Source: Minisyncoccota bacterium
GTDB lineage: Bacteria; Patescibacteriota; Minisyncoccia; Minisyncoccales; GCA-002788555
DNA length: 7,028 nt
NCBI GenBank assembly: GCA_028697615.1
Contig: JAQVET010000035.1
Location: forward strand, 1-7,028
Direction of reading: 5' to 3'
A model generated the notes under the pieces. The model worked only from the letters and a program-made list of their open reading frames with translations. It was not told the origin of the DNA and did no database searches. Both the position numbers and the translations under genes were made by a program. Of the stretch, positions 1-6,069 are shown piece by piece; positions within the stretch are counted from its first letter, which is position 1, and the number at the start of each line of letters is the position of its first letter.

Positions 1-525
1 AATCGAAAAGCTATTTTCTTCTTTGGCTGTATCCCAATTACATTTTTCACTACCAGAAACATTTGGATTTATTCTTTCCATTGAATAGTATTTTGTATTT
101 TCGCCACTACCAGTTTTTTTACCCTTAGGCCATTTATCACCAACTGCTGTATCAATTACTATTCCATTTTTATCTTTTAAAATTAAATCGCCATTGCTAT
201 CTGGCAAGTCTATTAAAGAAAGATCGGAATTTGGAAAATCACACTTTATCTTATTAACATATTCATTATTACAAATTAAAAAATATCCATCTGCTGGAAT
301 TTTGCCAGAGATGTTTATAAGCGGTTTTCGTCCACTTTTAGCGTTATCAATACTCCAATTGTCAATTTGGATTTCTCTATCTGTTGTATTGTAAAGTTCA
401 ATCCACTCACTCCCTCCCCACATCACTTCATTAATAATTATATCGCCGTTTTTTACTTCTTGAGCAAAAACAAAAATAGGAGTTAGTAAAAATAAAAAAA
501 GAATAATAATTTTAAAATTCTTCAT
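1..525 (-). CDS. Secreted lamin-tail-domain (LTD) protein, C-terminus cut by window edge
   Basis: A reading frame opens at ATG 523-525 and runs without a stop through the left edge, giving 175 residues. Residues 1-21 form a typical signal peptide: a Lys-containing start, a long hydrophobic core, and a cleavage site after VFA before Gln22. No lipobox Cys is present. Residues about 29-129 match the lamin tail domain, an immunoglobulin-like beta fold, with the hallmark INEVMW then EWIELYN, a Trp-containing strand near 57, and the PADGYFLI segment near 77-84. The stretch near 149-165 (SMERINP, then NW) also recurs in bacterial LTD proteins. Such proteins are exported and often act as binding or anchoring modules on larger surface proteins or nucleases, so the missing part may carry another domain. 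Cys85 and Cys95 could form a disulfide. The gene has its own likely promoter at 610-639. The leader has no Shine-Dalgarno motif. Family call is firm; specific function unknown. Confidence 0.88.
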   Translation of the reverse strand, partial: MKNFKIIILFLFLLTPIFVFAQEVKNGDIIINEVMWGGSEWIELYNTTDREIQIDNWSIDNAKSGRKPLINISGKIPADGYFLICNNEYVNKIKCDFPNSDLSLIDLPDSNGDLILKDKNGIVIDTAVGDKWPKGKKTGSGENTKYYSMERINPNVSGSEKCNWDTAKEENSFSI

Positions 526-572
526 ATTAATAAAAATTAATTTATAATTTTCAATCCGTTAATCATTTAGTA

Positions 573-607
573 TTTTAATTGATCAATTCTTTAATCTTTT
601 AATTGAT
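573..607. repeat. Short AT-rich direct repeat with overlapping palindrome in the LTD gene leader
   Basis: The 11-mer TTTTAATTGAT occurs at 573-583 and again at 597-607, a 24-base offset. The first copy overlaps a perfect 12-base palindrome, AATTGATCAATT, at 577-588. On the transcribed (minus) strand, ATCAATT and AATTGAT can pair as a 7-bp stem across a 12-base loop. The element lies between the likely transcription start and the ATG at 525. It could be an operator or leader hairpin, or simply biased AT-rich spacer sequence. The copies are seen directly; any function is inference. Confidence 0.35.
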
Positions 608-609
608 TC

Positions 610-639
610 ATTATAGTAAAGCTGTAAGGCGTAAGTCTT
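610..639 (-). promoter_or_regulatory. Likely sigma70-type promoter for the LTD gene
   Basis: Reading on the minus strand, a perfect TATAAT followed by G occupies 615-610. Eighteen bases upstream is AAGACT (639-634), which matches only three of six -35 positions, so the -10 box carries the call. Transcription would start near 603, leaving a leader of about 78 bases before the ATG at 525. The spacer 526-678 between pilB and this gene contains no other gene. I see no convincing terminator for the pilB transcript in it. Confidence 0.5.
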
Positions 640-678
640 TTATTTGTATATTCGTATTAAATTTGTAATTTGCATGAC

Positions 679-2355
679 TTAAACCACTTTTCCTACAACT
701 CTTTCCAGCTCATCTAAAGTTGTCATTCCTTCAATTACCCTTAAAAGTCCATCAATTTCCAATGGAATCATTCCAGCTTTTATCCCTATTTCTCTCATCT
801 CTTCAATACTAGGAGAGGTTAAAATGGCTTCTTCTACTTCTTTATTTACTTGGAACATTTCATACACACCAAGCCTACCTTTATAACCTGTTTGCCGACA
901 TTTATCACATTTATTGACTTTTGGTAATTTAAAATTTGAAAGGTCTGGTCTAATATTTTGAGGTAAAATTTCCAATTTTTTTTGAATTTTAAATAATAAT
1001 TCATCCGAAGGCCTTTCAAATGAAACACAATTTGAACATACCTTTCTTAAAAGACGTTGAGCGATTATTAAATTAAGTGCTGGTCCTAAAACATCTGTAT
1101 CAATACCCATACCAATTAACCTTGGAATAGCGCCAGCTGCATCATTTGTATGCAATGTTGAAAAAACTAAATGACCGGTCAGAGCTGCCTGGACTGCTGT
1201 TTCTGCTGTCTCTCTATCACGAATTTCTCCCACTAATACTACATCAGGATCTTGACGAAGTGCAGCTCTTAATCCTAAAGCAAAATCATAACCTTTCTCT
1301 GGTTCAACTTGAGTTTGGGATAATCCTTGAATATGATATTCAATAGGATCTTCAATAGTAATAATTTTCACTTCAGGACTATTAATATATTGAAGACAAG
1401 CGTAAAGTGTGGTCGTCTTACCAGAACCAGTAGGACCAGTAACAAGAAGCATGCCGTTTGGTTTTTTAATTTCACGAGTAATGATCTCAAAAAGCCAAGG
1501 ATGAAGACCAAGTTTTTCAATAGAAAGAAGCATCCTGGGATCTAAAATCCTCATTACTATACTTTCGCCATAAAGACTTGGAACAGTGGAAACCCTCACT
1601 TCTATTTCTCTTTCTGTTTTTTGATCTTCTTCTTCTATTTTTATTGTAAATCTTCCATCCTGAGCTTCGTGGGGCCTATTTAATTTGAGCCCGGCGACTA
1701 ATTCAAATCTTGCAGCTATAAATTGATAGATATCTTTTTTCAATGAACATATATCATATAAAATACCATCAAATCTATATCTTAATCTTACAAATTCTTC
1801 TTTAGGTTCAAGATGTATATCAGAAGCATCAAAAAAAAGAGCTCCAGCAATAATTGTTTCAATAATTTGAGAAATCATTTCCTTTGAATAAGATGTTATA
1901 ATTCTACCCAAGTCTTCTATATTTTTAACAGTTGTGTGAAGTTCTTTAATTTTTTGATAAGAAACTCTAAGTTCTCCTTCTCCAGAAATAACATACAATG
2001 GAATAAAAGAATATTCTTTAATTAATCTGCTAAAACTTGTTGGAGAACAAACAAAAAGACGAACCTTATAATCTTTTTCTTTAAAACGGTTTAAAATTTC
2101 CCACACTTTGGGATTTTGAGGATGCGGCGTAGCAAAAAGAAGCGTTGTATCAATTAATTGAAAAGGAGCAACCATCGCCTCCTGTGCTTCTTTTTCTGGA
2201 AGAAGAGCAAGAGCATCTCTTTCAACGCGTGTTTTAATTAAATTAATCCAGGGTAAATTATTTTCCCTGGCAACCCTTTTAGCGATTTCTTCTTCTTCTT
2301 CTCTTCTAACTTTTTTTAAATATTCTTCCGATTTCTTTCCAAAACCCATAGACAT
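679..2355 (-). CDS. pilB: Type IV pilus assembly ATPase PilB (GspE/PulE family)
   Basis: A cytoplasmic hexameric ATPase that powers pilin polymerisation. The 558 residues match the family's usual length. Residues about 30-145 resemble the N-terminal GspE/MshE-type domain (PWINL start). The second N-terminal domain carries the hallmark ASDIHLEP at 177-184. The motor core has every expected element: Walker A GPTGSGKTTT at 307-316, an Asp box with EDPIEY at 335-340, a Walker B region DPDVVLVGEIRD at 369-380 with catalytic Glu377, and a His box at 394-405 (STLHTND). A zinc tetracysteine is formed by C440/C443 and C483/C486, typical of PilB/GspE and absent from PilT, so this is an assembly rather than retraction motor. 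It is the last gene of the apparent pilus run, 23 bases after the MTH938 gene. A second ATG lies two codons in (2349). No Shine-Dalgarno motif precedes either. A GspE of a secretion system is the alternative; the PilM-like neighbour favours a pilus. Confidence 0.95.
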   Translation of the reverse strand: MSMGFGKKSEEYLKKVRREEEEEIAKRVARENNLPWINLIKTRVERDALALLPEKEAQEAMVAPFQLIDTTLLFATPHPQNPKVWEILNRFKEKDYKVRLFVCSPTSFSRLIKEYSFIPLYVISGEGELRVSYQKIKELHTTVKNIEDLGRIITSYSKEMISQIIETIIAGALFFDASDIHLEPKEEFVRLRYRFDGILYDICSLKKDIYQFIAARFELVAGLKLNRPHEAQDGRFTIKIEEEDQKTEREIEVRVSTVPSLYGESIVMRILDPRMLLSIEKLGLHPWLFEIITREIKKPNGMLLVTGPTGSGKTTTLYACLQYINSPEVKIITIEDPIEYHIQGLSQTQVEPEKGYDFALGLRAALRQDPDVVLVGEIRDRETAETAVQAALTGHLVFSTLHTNDAAGAIPRLIGMGIDTDVLGPALNLIIAQRLLRKVCSNCVSFERPSDELLFKIQKKLEILPQNIRPDLSNFKLPKVNKCDKCRQTGYKGRLGVYEMFQVNKEVEEAILTSPSIEEMREIGIKAGMIPLEIDGLLRVIEGMTTLDELERVVGKVV

Positions 2356-2378
2356 AAATTTAGTTCTAATAAAATAAA

Positions 2379-2720
2379 CTAACAGGTAAGATGAAAAGCA
2401 CCTGCTACTTTCTTTTTTTGTTCTAAAAACTTATTAAATTTTTGTGTTGCTTTTTCGGTTTTTAAAACAAAAACTTTGATTCCCCTTTTTTTAAAATTAG
2501 AAATTGAATCTTCAGAAACGTGCATCACCCCATAATCACCACTGCCAATTATTAAAACTTCTATATCCTCTAAAAATAAATCTTTTAAATCATCCTCTAT
2601 TAAAAAATGACTTTCTTTTCTCTGCCAAGGTAAAATTCTTCCATCATATAGTAGAATTAAATCTTTAAAATACTTTTTACCATCAATTTCAATTTGACCA
2701 AATTGATAAGAATTAATCAT
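2379..2720 (-). CDS. MTH938/NDUFAF3-like domain protein (DUF498 family)
   Basis: With the start chosen here (ATG 2718-2720) this is a 113-residue single-domain protein. It matches the MTH938/NDUFAF3 fold from end to end: an opening YQFGQIEIDGKKY, then DLILL, a WQR motif, a central LIIGSGDYG strand-loop, and the diagnostic C-terminal HLTC. The family has an unusual alpha/beta fold and no settled biochemical role. The human member NDUFAF3 assists respiratory complex I assembly, which cannot be transferred to this setting. An upstream in-frame ATG at 2765 would add 15 residues and overlap the previous gene by 35 bases. It is preceded by AAAGGA at a nine-base distance, but that lies inside the upstream coding sequence. 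I prefer 2720 because the family begins close to the YxFG motif and because an A/T-only ten-base spacer after the previous stop resembles the pilM start. The stop is TAG, the only one in the window. It is likely co-transcribed with the pilus genes. Confidence 0.88.
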   Translation of the reverse strand: MINSYQFGQIEIDGKKYFKDLILLYDGRILPWQRKESHFLIEDDLKDLFLEDIEVLIIGSGDYGVMHVSEDSISNFKKRGIKVFVLKTEKATQKFNKFLEQKKKVAGAFHLTC

Positions 2721-2730
2721 TAATTTTAAA

Positions 2731-4362
2731 TTATTTATTTGGCTGGAAATCTTCGTAAGAGACATCTACAAAAATCCTTTGAGGAAATTTGGGAATTGAA
2801 TTTTGCCAAAATGGAAAGTAATTAATACTAACTGCTTTAATAAGTATTTGATTTTCCTCAAGATTAATATATTCGTTGAATTCATCTTGAGTCATTCCTT
2901 TAATATCATTAATAAATTTTTCTTTATCGAAAATCAAACCTACTTTTTCTTTCCCTTCAATTTGAAAAAGCATTACTCCCTCTTTAATATTATTTTCTAA
3001 AACATTTCCTTTAATTTCCAAAGAAGAAGCTACCTCTTTAACATCTTTTAATATAAGTTGCGCGGAAATAAAATCAGAAATAATTTTTGTAACTTCTTTA
3101 GTATTGGGTAAAATTAAACTAGCCTTTACTGAAATATTAGCCTTAAAAGACGGAGCGATACTACCAGCCGGTTGACTAAATTGAACATCACCTACGTTAA
3201 AAACTATTGCTTCTTTTAAAAATTCGAAATTATCCGGAATTTGCTTTACAATGGAGTCTTCCAACTCTTTTTTTAAACTTTCAATTTCTTTTTGAATATC
3301 TTCGTTTGCATGAGAAATATCATCTTGTGTTATTACTTTTACATTCCCTTTTGCACCACCATCAAATGGTTTCTCTGACTTAGCATAAATTTTTTTAAAA
3401 AGTGTTGGATATGATTGAAGACCAGGTAGAGTAAATGTAGTGGGGTCAATATTATATTCTTCTCCACTTTGATCAGCTACAACCTCAACAAGTACTGTTG
3501 CTGGTTTTGAGGGTGAGCCAGCAGGAATATTAATCCAATTTTGTGCTCTAAAAATCTTACCATCTTGTGTCTGAAAACGAGTATTGGGTACAAATTGATG
3601 CGATGCAGAATCTTCATTAAATAAAGTAATTGTTCCTTTGGCTTTTGTTTCACGATATTCCTCACCTGTAGAAGAATATTCCTTTTGTATCTGTTTTTCT
3701 TCTTCTAAGATTTTAGCACCAACAACCCTTTCTTCAATATTTAAAACTCCATCTTTTTTAGCAGTTATGGCTAAATCAAAATTAACTTCTTCTACTTGAG
3801 GATAAACTTTAATTTGAACTCTTGGAAGCCAAAAAATAACATATAAAATCCCAAAAATTAAAAGTAAACCAAAACAAATAAAAAATATAATATCGCCCCA
3901 ATTTCTTTTTGTAGAAGGAGTTTCATGGGTAGAAATTTCTGCTTCTTTTTGAGATTTTTGCGCTCCTATTTCTTTTTTTTCTTTCTCTGGAGTTGGGGAT
4001 AAAATCCCATCTCTTAAAATCACTACCTTTTTTTCTGGTCTTGTTGAACTTATAATATCGCCAACAACTGGTCGTGTTTTTTGAACCTGCGCTCTATCTT
4101 CCTCAAAAAGAGTATCATCTAATTCTATTCCAAACTTAGCAGCTAAATTTTGATAAATTATGTCAGTACTAAAAACTGAAAGTTCTATCTGAAATTTTTT
4201 TGAAAGTTTCAAAATTAAAAGAAAATTTTTTTCATCTTTAAAATATTTATTCTCTTCTGGAAAAACCAATGTAACTTTATTACCTTTATACGGCGCTAAT
4301 TTTTCTTTAACAATTTCAAAATCATCTTGAGGATCGATATAGAGAGTATATGTTTTAATCAT
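2731..4362 (-). CDS. Single-pass membrane protein with baseplate-J-like extracytoplasmic domain
   Basis: A 543-residue protein in three parts. Residues 1-90 look like a small alpha/beta (Rossmann-like) cytoplasmic domain, starting with YIDPQDDFE and containing the strand VTLVFPEE. Residues 91-155 are a charged, probably flexible linker. One strongly hydrophobic segment at 158-178 should span the membrane, leaving residues 180-543 outside. In the external part, about 240-315 resembles the beta-rich core of baseplate J/gp47 proteins: GTITLFN, a threshold strand with FQTQDGKIFRA, then IPAG, VEVVADQSGEEYN and a TLPG ending. Residues 352-372 look like a short coiled coil. About 380-540 is mixed alpha/beta that I do not recognise. 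This architecture recurs, annotated baseplate-J-like, in Candidate Phyla Radiation genomes. It is not a phage tail gene by context: neighbours are pilM and pilB. A structural role in the pilus machine, perhaps replacing PilN/PilO, is inference. No Shine-Dalgarno motif; 71 bases separate it from pilM. Confidence 0.8.
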   Translation of the reverse strand: MIKTYTLYIDPQDDFEIVKEKLAPYKGNKVTLVFPEENKYFKDEKNFLLILKLSKKFQIELSVFSTDIIYQNLAAKFGIELDDTLFEEDRAQVQKTRPVVGDIISSTRPEKKVVILRDGILSPTPEKEKKEIGAQKSQKEAEISTHETPSTKRNWGDIIFFICFGLLLIFGILYVIFWLPRVQIKVYPQVEEVNFDLAITAKKDGVLNIEERVVGAKILEEEKQIQKEYSSTGEEYRETKAKGTITLFNEDSASHQFVPNTRFQTQDGKIFRAQNWINIPAGSPSKPATVLVEVVADQSGEEYNIDPTTFTLPGLQSYPTLFKKIYAKSEKPFDGGAKGNVKVITQDDISHANEDIQKEIESLKKELEDSIVKQIPDNFEFLKEAIVFNVGDVQFSQPAGSIAPSFKANISVKASLILPNTKEVTKIISDFISAQLILKDVKEVASSLEIKGNVLENNIKEGVMLFQIEGKEKVGLIFDKEKFINDIKGMTQDEFNEYINLEENQILIKAVSINYFPFWQNSIPKFPQRIFVDVSYEDFQPNK

Positions 4363-4376
4363 ATATTAATTAAAAT

Positions 4377-4404
4377 TTGAAATTTATTTATCGCGGCTTA
4401 TAAT
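4377..4404 (+). promoter_or_regulatory. Possible plus-strand promoter facing into the 3' end of pilM
   Basis: In the 71-base gap between pilM and the baseplate-J-like gene, the plus strand carries TTGAAA at 4377-4382 and a perfect TATAAT at 4399-4404, with a 16-base spacer containing the unusual GC patch CGCGG. No plus-strand gene follows, so a transcript would be antisense to the pilM 3' end. Such matches arise by chance in AT-rich DNA. On the minus strand only a weak TATAAG box is present here as a possible internal promoter for the downstream gene. Confidence 0.25.
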
Positions 4405-4433
4405 TAATAAATTACTTTATTTAATATATTATT

Positions 4434-5492
4434 TTAAAGACAAAGAGTCAATAGATTGGTTATTTGAATATCGTCTAATTCTTGTATATTTGAAAAATTT
4501 TTAAAGTAAATTGGGGCAAGTTTAAATGTAGGAATATTTTTAGTAAAGAATTTTTTAAAACTTTTATTTAAAAAATCTTTATTTAAAAATTTACTTCCAC
4601 CGCCTGTAAAATAAATTTTTGAAGGCAAAATAATATTATTTTTATTTTTTTCTAATGTTTCTAAAATTAAATTATTAAATTTCTTACTAAAATTAGATAC
4701 ACAACTCCCTATAATTCTTTCAATATTAGAAGAAAAAAATCCCTTTTTATACTTAGTGAAAATCATCTCTCTTATCCTTTGAGTTTCAGAATCAGGAAAA
4801 CCAATTTGCTTCTTTAAATCTTGATTTAATGATTCTCCGCCAAATGGTATTGTTAAAAAACTATTTAATTTCTCCCCATCAGAAAAAAACATCTCAGTTA
4901 TAAGCCCGCCAACATCTATAATTAATTTTTTTTCATTATCTTTAAATAATTTCTCAAGAATTATCTCTGGGATATACTTAAAATCTACTTTGTATTCCTT
5001 TGTAAATTTAGAAAGAACTTTATAAATTGCTATTGGTAAATATAGATTAAAAATCTCAAATTGTATTTGCTTGCCAACCCTCTCTATTGGATCATCTACC
5101 TCCAATCCTTGAAGTAAAATTCTTTTAATTTTTGCTTGGACAATAGTTAAATCTTGTTTTGATTTTTTTTGAACTTCCAAAAAAGATTCTTTCTGAATAT
5201 CTTTAATTATTCTTGAAACCTCGCTTTTTGAAATTCTTTTTAGTGGCTTGGGACGTTTTATCTCTTTTTTCTTAAAAACAACGAATGCAGGCAAACCTGA
5301 AAAACCAAAAATAATTTTATTTAATTTAGTTTTTGTTTTAAAAATTAAGTCTTCTAAAAACTTTTCTAAAAAATCTACATCTTTAAAATTATAAAAAATT
5401 GATTCTGAATATAAAATTTTAATCTTGCTATTTTTTTTATCAAAAAAAGCAAATTTTAAATATTGACTTCCAAAATCAATTGCAAGATTCAT
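4434..5492 (-). CDS. pilM: Actin-like ATPase of the PilM/FtsA family
   Basis: A 352-residue cytoplasmic ATPase with the actin/Hsp70 fold. The N-terminus LAIDFGSQYLKF (3-14) is the phosphate-1 loop, LIIDVGGLITEM (190-201) is phosphate-2, and TGGGS (296-300) is the adenosine-binding loop. The stretch near 130-158 (LEVDDPIERVG onward) resembles the inserted 1C-type subdomain of FtsA, and PilM shares this architecture. In type IV pili PilM forms a cytoplasmic ring that binds the PilN N-terminus and communicates with the PilB/PilT motors. An ATG 25 codons upstream (5567) would give an N-terminal extension overlapping the previous gene. I chose 5492 because the family begins right at this motif and because it starts 13 bases after the previous stop. 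No C-terminal amphipathic membrane helix of the FtsA type is evident. FtsA is the main alternative, but operon context with pilB favours PilM. Very Lys/Phe/Ile-rich, as expected from AT-rich coding. Confidence 0.82.
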   Translation of the reverse strand: MNLAIDFGSQYLKFAFFDKKNSKIKILYSESIFYNFKDVDFLEKFLEDLIFKTKTKLNKIIFGFSGLPAFVVFKKKEIKRPKPLKRISKSEVSRIIKDIQKESFLEVQKKSKQDLTIVQAKIKRILLQGLEVDDPIERVGKQIQFEIFNLYLPIAIYKVLSKFTKEYKVDFKYIPEIILEKLFKDNEKKLIIDVGGLITEMFFSDGEKLNSFLTIPFGGESLNQDLKKQIGFPDSETQRIREMIFTKYKKGFFSSNIERIIGSCVSNFSKKFNNLILETLEKNKNNIILPSKIYFTGGGSKFLNKDFLNKSFKKFFTKNIPTFKLAPIYFKNFSNIQELDDIQITNLLTLCL

Positions 5493-5505
5493 ATTAAATT
5501 TAAAA

Positions 5506-5913
5506 TTATTCTGAAGAAAGTTTAATGCTTCCAATAACAAATCTACCTCCTTCAAGAGGCGATGCAACCCTACCCTGAATTTTTACCCTGTCTTTATCAG
5601 AAAATCCGTGCTCCTTGTAATATAATTTATAATCTGGATATAAAAAATACTCTTCTTCCCCCACTATTAATTTTGGTTTCTCGCCACTTAAATCAAGAAT
5701 CCCGATTTTAATATCTGGATTTTCTTTTTGCCATTCTTCACTCTCTGATAATGGAGGAGGTGGCACAGCGTTTTCTGGTTGTGTTGTCAATTCTATTCTT
5801 TGTTTTGAAAATTGAAAAATAAGTAAGGAAAAAATAAATACCCCTAAAATAATTAAAATAGTGCCAAAATAAATTTCTTTTTTAGTAAAAATATTTTTTG
5901 TATCTTTTTTCAT
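5506..5913 (-). CDS. Small single-pass membrane protein of unknown function, first gene of the pilus run
   Basis: A 135-residue protein that I do not recognise by family. A Lys-rich N-terminus (residues 1-13) precedes a clear hydrophobic span at about 14-36, followed by basic SKQR. There is no convincing signal-peptidase site, so an N-in anchored topology is likely. Next comes a linker with four consecutive prolines (51-54) and acidic residues. The C-terminal part (about 68-132) is rich in alternating hydrophobic strands: KIGILDL, KLIVGEEEYFLYP, RVKIQGRVA and GRFVIGSIKL. This could be a small beta-barrel, OB-like fold, but that is a guess from the strand pattern. The gene sits directly behind the best promoter in the window and 13 bases ahead of pilM. 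A minor pilus-platform subunit, analogous in position though not in sequence to PilN/PilO/PilP, is plausible. No Shine-Dalgarno motif precedes the ATG. Confidence 0.75.
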   Translation of the reverse strand: MKKDTKNIFTKKEIYFGTILIILGVFIFSLLIFQFSKQRIELTTQPENAVPPPPLSESEEWQKENPDIKIGILDLSGEKPKLIVGEEEYFLYPDYKLYYKEHGFSDKDRVKIQGRVASPLEGGRFVIGSIKLSSE

Positions 5914-5935
5914 TTTTTAAAAAAACAATTAATAT

Positions 5936-5964
5936 AATATACCCTAATTTTTCTCTTTTTTCAA
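5936..5964 (-). promoter_or_regulatory. Sigma70-like promoter of the pilus gene run
   Basis: On the minus strand TTGAAA (5964-5959; five of six -35 matches) is followed after exactly 17 bases by TATATT (5941-5936; five of six -10 matches). Transcription would begin near 5929, giving a very short A/T-only leader of about 16 bases to the ATG at 5913. It is well placed to drive the five genes down to pilB, whose gaps are 10-71 bases with the starts chosen here. Confidence 0.6.
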
Positions 5965-5993
5965 ATAATAATATTTTTTACTTTTACTAATAG

Positions 5994-6046
5994 GGTTTAT
6001 TAATTTAATTATTTTAAAGTAGTTTATTTTAATTATTTGATAAACC
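5994..6046. repeat. Imperfect inverted repeat between the nuclease gene and the pilus promoter
   Basis: GGTTTAT at 5994-6000 is exactly complementary to ATAAACC at 6040-6046, and the inner arms pair partly. Inside it, the 11-mer TTTAATTATTT occurs at 6004-6014 and 6028-6038, again with a 24-base offset. The element lies in the 156-base non-coding spacer, 24 bases beyond the nuclease stop. No run of T follows the repeat on either strand, so a standard intrinsic terminator is not supported. It may be a weak structured spacer or a binding site. A second small dyad, AACC/GGTT with a five-base loop, lies just beside it. Confidence 0.3.
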
Positions 6047-6069
6047 TTTAAGGTTATTTTAAAAAGTTT

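Noticed and set aside
194..394. Plus-strand open frame of 66 codons
   Set aside because: It lies opposite the lamin-tail-domain gene, whose motifs and signal peptide are clear, and its own translation resembles no protein.
1146..1545. Two overlapping plus-strand open frames
   Set aside because: Both are opposite the PilB motor core, which is unambiguous.
2803..3000. Plus-strand open frame of 65 codons
   Set aside because: It is antisense to the 3' end of the baseplate-J-like gene, and its Phe/Asn/Ile-rich translation reflects AT-rich complement sequence.
2731..4362. Prophage or contractile injection system based on the baseplate-J resemblance
   Set aside because: No sheath, tube, spike, tape-measure or other tail gene is present. 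The protein has a transmembrane anchor and its neighbours are pilus ATPases.
5493..5567. Upstream start of the PilM/FtsA-like gene at 5567
   Set aside because: The extra 25 residues overlap the previous gene and precede the motif at which this family normally begins.
5965..6069. Intrinsic terminator after the nuclease gene
   Set aside because: Dyads exist (AACC/GGTT and the 5994-6046 repeat), but they are short or AT-only and no T-run follows on the transcribed strand.
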